A stretch of 64,000 nucleotides of DNA from Prorocentrum cordatum. Taxonomy: Eukaryota; Sar; Dinophyceae; Prorocentrales; Prorocentraceae. Numbering within the stretch: position 1 is the stretch's first letter; the number at the start of each line of letters is the position of its first letter. Below, piece after piece: positions 34,558 to 46,297 of this stretch. The stretch is taken from contig CAUYUJ010015009.1 in assembly GCA_963575745.1 (NCBI GenBank), forward strand, positions 263,773 through 327,772, written 5' to 3'. The notes below the pieces were generated by a model, which was given only the letters and a program-made list of their open reading frames with translations, did not search any database and had not been told where the DNA came from. Both the position numbers and the translations under genes were made by a program.

Positions 34558-34641
34558 GAGGAGGAGGAGGAGGAGGAGGAGGAGGAGGAGGAGGAGGAGG
34601 AGGAGGAGGAGAAGGAGGAGGAGGAGGAAGAGGAGGAGGAA
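34558..34641. repeat. (GGA)n microsatellite
   Basis: About 27 GGA/GAA triplets. Bases 34642-35967 contain a two-copy ~115-bp repeat (GCCTGGTCGA at about 34923 and 35041) but no recognised gene. Confidence 0.93.
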
Positions 34642-35967
34642 TGTCTCCCGACCCCCCCTGGGGGGAGAGCTCTCCACCCCGGGCTGTTCTTGTTGGCGCT
34701 CTTGGGCCCGAAGCTGGCCGCCGGAGGCGAAGCGTCTCGGTGTCGGGTTCCCTCCCGCCCATGCACAAAACTCCCCGCGCCTCCTTCCGCGCCGACCCCC
34801 TCCAACAGTGCGCTCCGGCCAGGCCTTCTGGGCGGAGCCGGCTGCGGCGACGGGAACCTTAGAAGGCCCAGGAGCCTCCCGGAAGAGACCTCTTAGCCTC
34901 GAGCATTCCTCGGCAGCGCTCGCCTGGTCGAGCCTTATATTGAGTATGGACCCCAGAGTGCGGCGCTGGCAGGGGCAGGGGCCTCCTCGTCCTCCTCGTC
35001 CTCGTCCTTCTCCTCCTACTGTTGATCACTCCTCGGCCGCCCGCCTGGTCGAAACTCATGGGGTAGGCATCCTGGAGTGCGGCGCTGGCGGGGACAGGGG
35101 CCCGCAAGGCCGACATCATCGTGCAACAGTGGTCGCGTGCTGCAGAGACGCCGCCGTGTCGGCCTCTCTGGCTCCGGTTTGGGTCACCGAGCGCCTGCGC
35201 TTTGTCGCTTGCGCTCGAGCCTGGATGGCAAGGGGAGGAAGACGACGGCGTCGATAGGTGATGATGTGTTGATATCGGTGCGCGCCATACAAGACGGGTC
35301 TCCTGGACAGCTTCCCCCGTGTGTAGCTGGCCACCCAAACCTGTCGGATCTGAGTGCCCTTCCCCGCGCAAGCCTCTATCCTGTCCTTGTGGTCCTATTG
35401 ATGTCGCTGGAAAATGGAAAGGAACGGAACGGGCCGATTGCGATCCATTGCAATGCGTGCACAGATGCGGCTCATGGCCACCAATATGAAATACGAAAAC
35501 TGGATCTGCACTTTACCACGCTGGGCAGCCACCCGCGACCCTGCTGTGGGGAGCCCTCTGGCCCTGAGTGGGAGCACCCGATGGACAAATCGGCGATGGC
35601 CTACATGGGCACCATCCTCCCAGCAAATGCCACGATCGCTGTTACGAAGGCTGTTCGCCTTCACCTGCTACGGGAGGGAGGAGAGTGTCCACCGTGACAC
35701 GGGCGCTCGTTCTTCTTTTCTGAGTTCATTCAATTCTAATTGTTTTGGAGAAGAATGAGGAACACAGAGAGGAATGGAGCGCGAACGAACAGAGCCAAAT
35801 GTGTCCCCTCCGCGTGGCTGGAGAAGGCAAATGCCTGCACTGGCTCTGGATTCGGGCAGAAGGGGGTAATGACGCAAATGTCACCCGAACTTGTATCAGA
35901 GCGAAGCGCGTGGTTGCGCGACATCAAATGCGACAGCACGCAACGAACATGTCAGGTGAATTCAGTC

Positions 35968-35994
35968 ATATATATATATATATATATATATATA
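35968..35994. repeat. (TA)n microsatellite
   Basis: About 13 TA units. Another (TA)n tract is at 20418-20443. Confidence 0.95.
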
Positions 35995-36084
35995 GTGCTC
36001 CAACGTTCATGCTGCTGCGACACCTTGGGGGGTCTTTCTCGGCAGAGCCTCGCTCTCCCGCTGCGCGGCTCACTTAAGGATCCA

Positions 36085-36150
36085 GCCCCCCCCCCCCGGC
36101 ACACGGAGCGCGCCAGGGGCGGCGACGTAGGCGCCGCCAGGGGGACCAGT
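36085..36150. mobile_element. double-hairpin element, copy 3 (core only)
   Basis: ACGGAGCGCGCCAGGGGCGG is followed by GGCGCCGCC. Terminal repeats are not visible and a run of 12 or more C precedes it. Confidence 0.55.
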
Positions 36151-36339
36151 GCTGCTGGACTTCACCAAACGCTACTGGACTGCAGATGTTTGCATACACT
36201 TTTGGCATTCCAGGCCCGTCTCGGGGGCCCAAGAAGGGGAAGACCACCCGAAACAGCCGAAAATTGTAAGTCGCCCCCGCCCCCCCCCCCCCCTCCCAGA
36301 GAACCAAGATGAGGCCCCCGTACACAGAGGCGGGTTGGA

Positions 36340-36560
36340 AGGCAGATCTGAGCTGGATCGAATCGCAAATTCGGATCAGATCGCCAGCAGATCGTCAAAT
36401 CGGATCTCCAGCAGATCGTCCCGAACCCGATCGAAATCGGATCGCCGCGCCCCACTCTTGCTGGTCCTGGCCGATACGAGCGAGCCGAAACCATCCGAGT
36501 CGAATCGGAATCGCGGCCCCGGCCGGTGAACCGAGTCGCACCGAATCGAATCGCAGGTAG
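36340..36560. repeat. GATCG-rich degenerate repeat
   Basis: Frequent GATCG/AATCG pentamers without strict period. A comparable stretch lies at 40985-41330. Confidence 0.6.
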
Positions 36561-36669
36561 CCCTGGGGAGGAGGACGACGAGCCGCCGCGGCCCAAGAGC
36601 GCAGGACTGAGGAGGAACGTCCGGGGAGAACGGGTCCGGGGTTGGCAACGTCGACCTGGCATCGGTGGT

Positions 36670-36810
36670 ACCCCCTCCTGCTGCTCGTCCTCCTCCTCTT
36701 CCTCCTGTTCCCTCTCCTTCTGCTCCTCCTTCTTCTCCTCCTCCTCCTCTCCCTCAGCCTCCACTCCTTCTCCTCCTCACGTCTCCTTCTCCTCACCTCC
36801 TCCTCCATGA
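36670..36810. repeat. TCC/TTC-rich microsatellite
   Basis: Interrupted pyrimidine triplets. No gene is recognised around it. Confidence 0.8.
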
Positions 36811-36932
36811 AACCGCGCCCTCGCGCGCGTCGCTGCGCGCGCCTGTTCCTGGGCGGGGTGGGCTCTCGGACCCCCATCGGCGATGAGTGTGCGAACGGGG
36901 TCGGTGCCTCCCTCCCCTAGATGAAGGGGCCC

Positions 36933-37080
36933 AAGGACACACAAAGAAATACTCACGAATAAAAACATTCCCCATATGTTCCCATATTTTCTGGATTTTT
37001 GTCTTCCCGCCCACCTCCCATATTTTCCCGTATTTTCTGGGGAATCCAAGATTAATTGTGTCTGTGTGCGTTTTTCCCTC
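36933..37080. mobile_element. AT-rich dispersed element, copy 2
   Basis: Begins GGACACACAAAGAAATAC, contains CCATATTTTCTGG twice, and ends TTAATTGTGTCTGTGTGC. The end is roughly complementary to the start, so a small MITE is possible. Confidence 0.65.
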
Positions 37081-37100
37081 CTAACTAGAAGCAGACTTTT

Positions 37101-37229
37101 GGCGCTCCGCGCGGATTTCTTGGATTCGCGCTGGGCCTCCCTCCCAGGCGCGCGGAGCGCGCCAGGGGCGGCGCCAGAGGCGCCGCCGGGGGGCCCGGGC
37201 GCGGATCCGAGAAATCCGCGCGGAGCGCC
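37101..37229. mobile_element. double-hairpin element, copy 4 (best preserved)
   Basis: The 31-bp ends (37101-37131 and 37199-37229) are inverted repeats with only two mismatches, starting GGCGCTCCGCGCGGATTTC. Between them are the hairpins GGCGCGC-GGA-GCGCGCC and GGCGCC-AGA-GGCGCC separated by AGGGGC. Bases 37230-38134 hold no recognised gene. Confidence 0.85.
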
Positions 37230-38134
37230 AGAGGGTTCTGCTCGTGTGGCCTTCTCTTCTTCGGCCCCCTGCGCCAGCTTCCCCCGTGGCTGTCGACGCG
37301 CAGCTCGGCGCTCCGGCGGCCGTGCGGGATGACCCCGGCCCCAAGATGGCGCTCAACACCCGATCCCGCCAGTGTGCTTTTGGACGGTCAGATCCAGCCG
37401 ATCGACCTCAAACCAAGATGGCGAGCGGGAATGGGATCACAGATCACGGGGAGTACTAGAAGAGCTCTGACGAATGGTTGCATTTTGGGAATGCCATTCT
37501 CAAGGGACCCAACGTGGGCAAGACTTCCGTCGCCCCCCCCCCCCGCCGGGAGCACCCTCGGCGAGGCGCGTGGCTGCTGGAGGAGCCCGCTCTGCGGCCC
37601 GGGTCGTTCGCTGGGGGCCCCGGGCCCGCCTCTTCGGTGGCACGCACGGCGACAGGCCGGCCGCCTCGACTCCTTCGAGTCCTCGTGCAGTCCACCCGTG
37701 GAGTACGGGTGCGCGATAAGGATGCAAGGCCCCTGGACGCCCATTTCGGAGCTTTTCGAGCAGGGCGCGGCCAACGAGAGTGGTCCAGGATAGACCGAAG
37801 AGGCAAATATGCGGGGGTACCCTTGGGAACGTCGCCCATCCTTGCTCTGCGGGTTGACTGTACGTCTCGGTCCCCCGCGAGGAGGGGCGACTTTCGGTCG
37901 GGGATCTTCTGCCCCGGGCCAGTCCAGACCCGACCCCCTGTTTGCATTGACCCCCGTCTCAAGGCTCCCGATTCGGGTCACAACTCGGATCTCTGGCGGC
38001 CGTTCGGAACGATTCGCGCACCCCTGGAACGCCCTCGGGGAGGCGCACCTGCTGGAGAGCGCTCAGGGGCAGGAAAAGCGTCAGGCACCGACGAAAACGC
38101 CCAGGAAAGGTGCGAAGCATCGAATTCCCCTGCC

Positions 38135-38205
38135 TCCTGCTACTCCTCCTCCTCCTGCTTTTCCTCCTGCTTCTCCTCCTCCTCCTCCTCCTCCTCCTCC
38201 ATTTC
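38135..38205. repeat. (TCC)n microsatellite
   Basis: Pyrimidine triplets bordering a composite dispersed unit that also occurs after a TCC-like tract at about 58500. Confidence 0.85.
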
Positions 38206-38309
38206 TTCTCCTTATAAATAACTTCTCCCTGTCGCACCCCGAGGCCAGTTTTTAGGGCGGGCCCGGCGTTTCGCCTGAGACTTCCTCACCATTTATAACT
38301 CTCAAGCCT

Positions 38310-38440
38310 AAAAAGTGGCAACAATTTCACGGATTGGAGGGCGGGTGGTTTTCAAAATGTGGCTCTCGCCTTAGCGCCGCGCACATTCGTTTCCAAACTT
38401 TGCAAGAGTTTCATGGATTGAGGGCGGTTCGTTTTCAAAT
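38310..38440. repeat. ~93-bp satellite, left part
   Basis: About 1.5 monomers containing AGGGCGGGTGGTTTTCAAAA and TTAGCGCCGCGCACATTCG. The array resumes at 39600, beyond the LINE fragment. Confidence 0.85.
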
Positions 38441-39385
38441 TTGGGATGCCCATTATCGCCATTTCTATTTGTTATGTTGATGACAGTTGTGATGCGAGAT
38501 GCCGTGGGCAATCTGGGAGACAAAGCGCAAATGGAGATATCATTGGGGAGTCTATCAGTCTTGCTCTACGCAGACGACACGCTGCTCATCGGGAGTGACC
38601 AAGACAGCCTTCAACAACTACTGGATAACATTGCACTGGCAGGGGCCCAAGTAGGAATGGAACTCCATTGGGATAAGTTCCAAATGATGAAGATACGAAG
38701 CGACGTGCAATTGAACACACCGGCAGGGCAACCCATTCCAGAAAAGCACAGCTTGACATATTTGGGTGCTACTTTATACAACACGGGGCAAATGAGTACC
38801 GAGCTAAATCGGCGAATCGGGGCCGCATGGGCCGAATTTTGCAAATATGAGAGGGCATGGAAACATACCGCTATCACTGTGCCCCGGAAGTTGGAACTAT
38901 TTCAAGCACTGATAACATCCAAACTGATATATTCTCTGAATACGGCATGGTTGAACAAAGCTGAACGGAGGAGACTCGACGGATTTCAAGCCACATGCTT
39001 GAGGAAGATGCTGCACATCCCCCCGGCCTTTCTTACGCACATTTTAAACAAGGATGTGCTACAACGTGCAGGGCAACAGCCATACAGAGCGCAGTTTTTG
39101 AGGCATCAGCTGACATTGTTCGGGAAAATTGGCAGAGCTTCGAACCAAGATTTTCTGAGACAGCTTACTTTTCAAGATGGTTCGATCCGCTCGGCCACAG
39201 CGTCGCTCAAGCGGAGGCGGGGTAGACCGATGAATGCATGGGCATCGTGCCTGCGCAACTGCATTTCGGGTGCGTTCGCATCAGACGAGCACGTCATGGA
39301 GTACGTGCGGGACCCCCCCAAATGGGAAGTATTCGTACGACGCTTCGCTGAGAGTTTGGGGCCAGACCCAGAACAGGCTTTCTAG
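38441..39385 (+). pseudogene. 5'-truncated LINE reverse transcriptase
   Basis: The ORF opens at GCPLSPFLF (RT domain 4) and includes the catalytic LLYADDTLLI motif near residue 43, then thumb and C-terminal sequence to a stop (QAF). All RT parts before GCPLSP, and any endonuclease, are missing, so it is a dead 5'-truncated insertion. The 5' junction lies within a ~93-bp satellite monomer. The closest match in the window by layout is the + strand LINE at 42.4-46.3 kb, but sequence identity is not obvious. Confidence 0.85.
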
Positions 39386-39599
39386 TCCGTGCGCTCTGGC
39401 ACCGTCGAGCCAGGAACTTATGCATACTATGCCGTCCCTCCTTTCTCGCTCCTCCTCCCTCCCCTCCTGCTGCTGCTGCTCCTCCTCCTCCAATCGCGCA
39501 CGCTGTGCATTATGAGACAGCCGACGTGCAGCCGCTCCCGCAAAGCGGCGAGATCAGGCTGGCATTGTCTTTTGCCCACGCGCTCCGGCGTATGGCACT

Positions 39600-39912
39600 T
39601 CGTTCGTTAGCGCCGCGCACATTCGTTATACACATTTGCAAAAAGTTTCACGGATTGAGGGCGAGTGGTTTCAACATGTGGCTCTCGCCTTAGCGCCGCT
39701 CACATTCGTTTTAACAAATTGCAAGAGTTTCTCGGATTGAGGTCGGGTGGTTGTCAAAATGTGGCTCTCGACTCAGCGCCGCGCACATTCATTTTAAACA
39801 TTTGCAAGCGTTTCACGGATTGAGGGCGGGTGGTTTTCAAAATGTTGTTTTCGCCTTAGCGCCGCGCACATTCGCTTTAAACATTTGCAAGAGTTTCAAG
39901 TATTCCCATGAT
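39600..39912. repeat. ~93-bp satellite, right part
   Basis: About 3.5 monomers with CCGCGCACATTCG and TTTGCAAGAGTTTC. The same satellite fills 58650-59510. Confidence 0.88.
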
Positions 39913-40197
39913 CAACGTACCAGAAATGGTGTTTTGGAAAGAGTCAGGATTCTGCGGGTGCAAAAATCATATTGACCCGCGGTGCTGAAATCGTTAAAAT
40001 GGCGTTATGGCACGATTCCGGATCGTCAAACCGCAGCAATCAGGTTGATACGTGGCGTTTACGTTCCGAGAAAAATGTTTTGGCATGCTTCGGGATCTTC
40101 AACGGTTGTCTTCCAACGAGGCAGTTCCCTCAATGGAAATGAACTGTAGGGGCCCTATGAAAAGGAAGCTTGGAGGGTTCTCTTGGGTTTACACTGG
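39913..40197. repeat. post-satellite segment of the composite repeat
   Basis: Sequence such as CAACGGTTGTCTTCCAACG and TGGGTTTACACTGGTCC recurs at 59640-59910, directly after the other satellite array and directly before another TCC tract. Confidence 0.8.
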
Positions 40198-40855
40198 TCC
40201 TCCTCCTCCCCCTCCTCCTCCTCTTCCTCCTCTTCCTCCTCATCCTGCTCCTCCTCCCGTTTCCTCGTCCTCCTCGTCCTCCTCGTCGTCGTCGTCCTCC
40301 TCCTGCTCCTCCTCCTTCTCCTCCTCCTCCTCCTCCCTCCTCCTCCTCCTCCTCCTCCTCCTCCTCCTCCTCCTCCTCCTCCTCCTCCTCCTCCTCCTCC
40401 TCCTCCTCCTCCTCCCTCCTCCTCCTCCTCCTCCCTCCTCCTCCTCCTCCTCCTCCTCCTCCTCCTCCTCCTCCTCCTCCTCCTCCTCCTCCTCCCTCCT
40501 CCTCCTCCCCCTCCTCCCTCCTCCTCCTCCTCCTCCTCCCCCCCCTCCTCCTCCTCCTCCTCCTCCTCCTCCTCCTCCTCCTCCTCCTCCTCCTCCTCTC
40601 CTCCTCCTCCCTCCTCCTCTCCTCCTCCTCTCCTCCTCCTCCTCCTCCTCCTCCTCCTCCTCCTCCTCCTCCTCCTCCCTCCTCCTCCTCCTCCTCCTCC
40701 TCCTCCTCCTCCTCCTTCCCTCCTCCTCCTCCTCCTCCTCCTCCTCCTCCTCCTCCTCCTCCTCGTCCTCCTCCTCTTCCTTTTCCTTTTCCTTTTCCTC
40801 TTCCTCTTCCTTTTCCTTTTCCTTTTCCTTTTCCTCCTCCTCCTCCTGCTCCTGT
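40198..40855. repeat. 650-bp (TCC)n microsatellite
   Basis: Almost pure TCC with TTC, CCC and GTC variants; ends in a TTTTCC run. Poly-Ser, poly-Pro, poly-Leu and, on the other strand, poly-Glu/Gly/Arg frames are open through it and are artefacts. Confidence 0.97.
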
Positions 40856-40984
40856 CTCCATGTCCCGCATGCCCTGCCACTGCAGCGGCGGCGAGCGGGG
40901 GCTGGCCAGGGTCGGTCAGTCGCAGCAGCGCGACGAATGCGTCTGGGGTGGTCAGCTGATGGAGGGCCTCCAGTGGCTCGCCGA

Positions 40985-41330
40985 GCGCGGGCGGGGAGGG
41001 GATCGGGGATCGAGGAGGGGATCGAGGATCGAGGGGGTCAAGGATCGAGGGTGGGGATCGGGGGGGGGTGGCATCGGGGATCGGGGATCCAGGGGGCGGG
41101 ATCAGCGCGCATCGAATCAGGGGATCCGACCCGATCGCAGCGCGCATCGGAGCGTGCCGCACGGGCACGGGGCCGGAACCGAATCGGCTTGGCTGTGCCA
41201 AGATGCACGACGGAGCCGCATGGCCATCGAGCCGCGCCGGAGCGTCGGAATGTCGGAATCGAATCGGATCGAGCTGACCGAAATCGATCTGGAACTGGAT
41301 CGATCGGATCGAAATGGGCCCTGCTGATGG
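40985..41330. repeat. GGATCGG-rich degenerate repeat
   Basis: Short GGGATCGGGGATCGAGG units at 40998-41100 grade into scattered GATCG/AATCG. Bases 41331-41629 contain nothing recognised. Confidence 0.7.
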
Positions 41331-41629
41331 GGGACCGAAGATCCAGGAGTGCCGGGCGAGGAGGGAGGAGCAGGAGGATCGAGGAGGAGGAGGAGGAGCT
41401 AGCAGGGGAGCAAGGGACACGTCGACCCCTGTCCCCGATGTCGTGGGTTTTTCCATCCTCGATGGTGGTGCGTCCGAGGAGCCGCCTGGGGGTGCATCTC
41501 CGAGTTTCCCCCCATTTTCCGAACGGGCCCGCTTTGGTCAGGCGTCGGGGCAGGAGCTCGCCTGCGAGGAGGTTCGACGACGGATGCTCGGGGCGGGCGG
41601 GGCGACGGAGGGGCAGGACGAAAGGGCCC

Positions 41630-41772
41630 ACAAGCACACAAATGCATAGACACAGATCCCAGGATTCCCCATATTTTCCTATGTTTTCTGGGTTTCTGCA
41701 TTCCCCCCACTTCCCCACCTTTTTTCAATATTTTCGTGGGGATCGACGATTCATTGTGTCTGCGTGTTTCCC
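41630..41772. mobile_element. AT-rich dispersed element, copy 3
   Basis: Contains CCCCATATTTTCCTATG and ends GATTCATTGTGTCTGCGTG, followed by a C-run. Bases 41773-42324 hold no recognised gene. Confidence 0.65.
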
Positions 41773-42324
41773 CCCCCCCCCCCCCCGCCCTCCAGGAGGG
41801 AGGATCAACGATGGGAGGGTGCAGGGCGAAGGTGCGCCACGGCCAGTGCCCCGCCCGCGCCCTGCAGGCAGGAGTCGCGGCCTGGCCCTGAGAGGCGTAT
41901 TTTCCATCGGCGACCCCAACAACGAGAACACCTTTGGCCCAAACCCATCACCGATCCTGTCTCAATATTCCGTCCGTGTCTTAATACGTTTGCTCGTGCA
42001 GGCCATCCCTCCTTTCCTAACCTGTTGGGAAGCGCAAGCGTCACAAAACCCACAACAACAGCTCAAAATCACAGAGGAATCTGAGATCGTGCGTGAACCC
42101 CCCCCCCCCCGCGCAGTGGACATTGAAACCGCTGGGGGGGGCCCTTTTCAAGACGCAATCAACCGACACAAGCGGGACAACAGGATGACTTCAGCCACTC
42201 AATCGCTTTTGGTTTAGAAACGGACGCTCTGCAAGCAGAACACGAGCGGCCATCCTCACGCAACGTGTGAGGGGTACAACAATCGAGCAACTGCGGCAGG
42301 GGCTGGCGGAATCAGGCGAGGAAC

Positions 42325-42361
42325 TTTTTATATGGCTCAAGGGATTGGCTCAAGGCTCAAG
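42325..42361 (+). other. tandem DinoSL relics
   Basis: TATATGGCTCAAG, GGATTGGCTCAAG and GCTCAAG lie head to tail. Repeated DinoSL 3' ends are the expected trace of repeated trans-splicing and reverse transcription. They lie 75 bp before the LINE ORF1 start. Confidence 0.75.
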
Positions 42362-42435
42362 TCCTTTTTTCTCACTTACTGCCACACTCTTTCGTTCTGA
42401 AGCCCCTTTTCCGGTCTCTCTCTCTCTTTACTTCG

Positions 42436-43497
42436 ATGGCTTTGCCCGGTACTCCTGTCAGGCAATTGTTTAAACAGCACAGGGTCCACAGCCCACTTCA
42501 TGAGATGGATGGACTTGACGACGACGTTGGAGCAAGGGGTTCAGGAACTGGAGGATCTGGGGCGTCAACAGGGGAGAACACCACGAGCGCAATCACAGGA
42601 GCTGCCCATGGACTTCAACAACATCATGAACAGGGGGGAGATTCACTAACGTTTTCTTCTATGGCACGTCTTTTGGAGCAGCATTTGGCACCAATACGCC
42701 AAGACATATCAGCCATAAAGTTGCATGGAGTTCCTCTCGACGACCTTGACGGAGCTCTCCAACCGATCATGCAAGACATGGAGGCTATTTCACAGCGAGT
42801 GGAAGTACTAGAAGCGAAGTCGGCCCAATACACTCCGCGCTCGGACGGCACGGAGATCACCCAGGGATCATTGCAAAATCGTTTGGCAGAATTGGAAACC
42901 ATGATGAAGAATCTATCGACGGCGAGTGGAAAAACAGACGCTGCGACGGCAGTGTTCGGTGGCTTGGACGGGCTTTCCTCTTTGGAGGAGGCAGAGAAGT
43001 TCATCAAGGCGGAGCTTCGCAAGGCGAAGGTCTCACCACCCGTTGACATCTTCATCAACGGGGACACATTTTCAGGCCTCGTGTTCGGCAAGATGGCCAA
43101 CCCGGACGACCTCCAGACAGTCGTGCACAAGTCCCGGACCACATCCATCACGTGCTCTGGAAAAAGGGTGTGGGCGAATCAAGACCAACCTGTCCATGTA
43201 CGTGTCCCTCTTCGTTTTCTTTTTGGCTTCAAGAAGTTGCTCACCAATTGGGGTTTCAATTCTAAAGCTATCAAAGTTGATGATATGGCTCTTACTTTGA
43301 AGATCGGTGCTGACACGATTCTGTCTACAACCTGCTCGGGGAAGAACTTGGCAATTACGTGGTTGAGCGAGGAGTGGAAGAATTGGGGGTATCTTCACAA
43401 CGACGATGATTACAAGGCGCTTTACGATAAGTGCCAGAAGTCTTTAGAGGCGGTTGGGGACAAAGGCAAAGGTAAAGGGAAACCTCTGGCGAAATAG
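42436..43497 (+). CDS. LINE ORF1-type protein, 353 aa
   Basis: Intact ORF from an ATG. Residues 1-70 are Gly/Ser/His-rich and disordered. Residues about 75-155 are heptad-like (LLEQHLAPIRQDISAIKL, LQNRLAELETMMKNL) and probably coiled coil. Residues 190-330 form a compact domain (PVDIFINGDTFSG, VHVRVPLRFLFGFKKLL) that may bind nucleic acid. The C-terminus is KGKGKGK. LINE ORF1 proteins commonly combine coiled coil and RNA binding; here that is by analogy. It sits just upstream of, and in frame with, the endonuclease/RT frame. Confidence 0.7.
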   Translation: MALPGTPVRQLFKQHRVHSPLHEMDGLDDDVGARGSGTGGSGASTGENTTSAITGAAHGLQQHHEQGGDSLTFSSMARLLEQHLAPIRQDISAIKLHGVPLDDLDGALQPIMQDMEAISQRVEVLEAKSAQYTPRSDGTEITQGSLQNRLAELETMMKNLSTASGKTDAATAVFGGLDGLSSLEEAEKFIKAELRKAKVSPPVDIFINGDTFSGLVFGKMANPDDLQTVVHKSRTTSITCSGKRVWANQDQPVHVRVPLRFLFGFKKLLTNWGFNSKAIKVDDMALTLKIGADTILSTTCSGKNLAITWLSEEWKNWGYLHNDDDYKALYDKCQKSLEAVGDKGKGKGKPLAK

Positions 43498-46297
43498 GGA
43501 CAGCACCGGTCAAACCACGTTTCACCCCCTACCTTGACAGGGGATTTGCATGTGTATAGCAAGAATGCGAGATTACGAACGAATGCGCAAATAGTTGAAT
43601 TAATTGCTGAATTGACAGATGTGGAGTGGGATATCATAATGTTCAGCGAGACCAGGGCGACATCAACAGAACTTACATCAGAAGGTGGGCATACATTATT
43701 TTTACATTTGGATGGTTATGCTGCTGCGGGCGTTGGCGTCTTGGTGCACGAACGCCACGCTCAGAATATTCGCCGGGTATGTGATGAGGCTGGCCGCATG
43801 ATCGGGTTAGACATAGTATTGGGGAGAAACACATACACATTTATTTCCACTTATGTTCCTCATGCTGGTTTTTCTCTGGATGAGTTCACCGAGTTCTACG
43901 ACCGGCTTGATAACATGGTACGGGCGGCCCAGAGGAGAAGAAGTCATGTAGTTATTGGTGGCGATTGGAATACTCAGTACAATATCGGCCCAAGGGGGCA
44001 AAGATTGAACGAATTCGTAGCGTGCCATGGTTTTCAATTAGCAAACTTTCCGCCCAGCCTGACCCACGCAGACGCGTGGACATTCCGATCGAGTCTTGGA
44101 CACACAAGGTGCATCGACTTCATCTTAGTGCCTGGCTCCATACAGGTGGTGGACAGTAGAGCGGTTGATCTCTGAAGCTTGGGATCGGATCACAAGGCTG
44201 TACTTGCACACTTGACTATGAGAATCCGTACCCGGAAGCGCCAGCAGAAGTGGAATCATCGAGGTTGGCAACCGCGTGATGATGCGGATTATGGTCATGA
44301 TTTGGACGCTCACTTGCAAGACAGTCCGCCAAGTAATCTGTCCGAATTGGACGCGTGCTTGGCCGCCGTTGCACCGGGACACGCCCAACAGCAGGAAGAG
44401 CAAACATGTTTCTGGAATCATACTGCTTTCCAGGAGCTGTTGCGTCAACGTCGAGCTCTCCCACACGGGTCCGCAGCCAGACGGGACATGTCCGAACGTA
44501 TTCGCAGAACTGTGCGTGCAGAGTTGCGGAGAAGAAAAGCGAGGCGCACCGAACAGATCCTCGGCGAGTTCTGCGATCTACATCGGCTCGCTGCAACCAA
44601 GTTCTTTCCAGCCCAAAGGAAGAAGGACGTAGTCGATGCACAATGTCCTCCTGAATCTTTGGCGGGCTTCCTGGAGAACATATTCTCGTCTACAGCGGTG
44701 CCGCCGCCGGAGATGACGGACCAACGCGTGTTTACCAACATCCCCCAGTTTACCAAGATGGAGCTTACAAAAGCGATCCGGTCTTTGAACAATAAGAGGG
44801 GCGCCGACACGGATGGCATCGTCGCCGAGATGTTCAAGCACGCCTCCGATACATTTACCGATTGGTTATTGTTTTCTACAACAAGGTGCTGCTTACGGGC
44901 GAAGTGGAAGATTCTTGGAAAGACACGGTGTTTGCAATGCTTCCTAAGTCTGGGGATTTGGCACAGCCGAAAAACTGGAGACCGATAACCATTCTCAAGA
45001 CAACTTACAAAATATTCTCCCGCATGCTGTACCATCGCTTGCGCGACATCCTCGAACACGCGCAAGGGCCGGACCAAGTAGGCTTCAGGCCGAACCACTC
45101 GGTCGATGACGCGTTCCTGGTCTTCGAAGTGGCATGCAGCAAATGCATAGAATGGCAAGTGCCGCTGTGGTGCGCCAATTTGGATTTGACCAAAGCATAT
45201 GATCGGATTGAGTACGGCCCTCTCTTTAATGCCCTCCGGCGCCAAGGCCTTGATGAAGACTACACTGCCTTGCTGGCGAGGCTGTATTCTGGACAGATGG
45301 GCAGCGTGTCGGGCGCGCAAGCTTTTCGTATCCAGCGGGGGGTCAAGCAAGGCGACGTCATCAACCCGATGCTGTTCAACGCTGGTTTGGAGCTGGCAAT
45401 GGAGAGATGGAAAATCCGCATTGGTCACGCCGGGTTGTTCATAGGAGCGGACGAAAAACTCACGAACATACGTTACGCTGATGACATCATGTTGTACGCG
45501 AGTTCTGCCGACGAGCTGGCCGCCATGATGGAAATTCTTATTGAGGAACTTGACACAGTTGGTCTCCAGCTAAATCCGGAGAAGACAAAGATTCTTACCA
45601 CGGAGGAGGGGATGGAGACTAGGTTCATTGAGATTGGCGAGCACATGCTGAACGTCATGGGAGGCAATGATGTCCACAAGTATTTTGGAAAAGTATACCA
45701 GGGAGTTTGAAACATCGTAACGATATCGAGTTGGGTCGACGATTCCAGCGAGCTTGGCACAAATTTCATGAACACCGTCATGTTCTCACAGACCAGAACG
45801 TATCCGTAAGACTGCGGCTGAAGCTTTTCCAATCAGTCATTACACCTACATTGTTGTTCGGACTACCGGCTGCGGCGCTGACCAAGCATCAAACGCAATC
45901 CCTGGACGTCCTTCAGAATAAGATGCTTCGCTTGGTTGTTGGTTGGAGGCGTTGCGAGGGCGAGGACTGGGCAGACACCATGAGACGCATGAGGGACAGA
46001 ATCGCCAATGCAATGCAGATCTTTCCGATTGAAAAATGGAGTGAATTGCATGACCGCCGCCTGTTCAAATTCGCGTGCAAGTCAGCATGCTCGGACACGG
46101 AATGGACTCAGAAAGTCATAGTATGGAACCCGCGCTACACGCATGGGGCTACGAGGGCGCGCGGGCGCCCTCCGACGAAATGGGACGACCGCCTCCAAGG
46201 ATTCGCCCGCGATGTCTTGCATAATGTATCTCGCTGGTATGACAGTGTACACGATGGTGACGAGGACGCATTCGTCGAGTATTGCATTCACGCGTGA
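43498..46297 (+). pseudogene. LINE ORF2: APE endonuclease and reverse transcriptase, broken
   Basis: Frame 1 continues directly after the ORF1 TAG. The endonuclease shows KNARLRTN, FSETRA, YVPHAG, GGDWNT, IDFILVPG and SDHKA in order. An in-frame TGA at 44173-44175 separates RAVDL from LGSDH. The RT begins (LTKAIRSLNNKRGADTDGIV), shifts frame near 44865, and continues with NWRPITIL, DLTKAYDRIEY, RGVKQGDVINPMLF and the catalytic IRYADDIMLYA. A second frameshift near 45700 leads to the C-terminal domain (KHRNDIELG to CIHA). With one nonsense and two frameshift lesions this copy cannot make a full protein. No in-frame ATG precedes the first endonuclease motif. Confidence 0.85.

Noticed and set aside
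35077-35697. 206-aa gene
   Set aside because: Open frame in GC-rich DNA overlapping a two-copy repeat; no domain, DinoSL relic or conserved start context.
35968-35994. TATA-type promoter
   Set aside because: It is a (TA)n microsatellite with no gene downstream, and dinoflagellate promoters generally lack a TATA box.
40052-42217. 721-aa coding sequence
   Set aside because: Its open frame is almost wholly (TCC)n translated as Ser/Leu/Pro runs; the rest has no domain.
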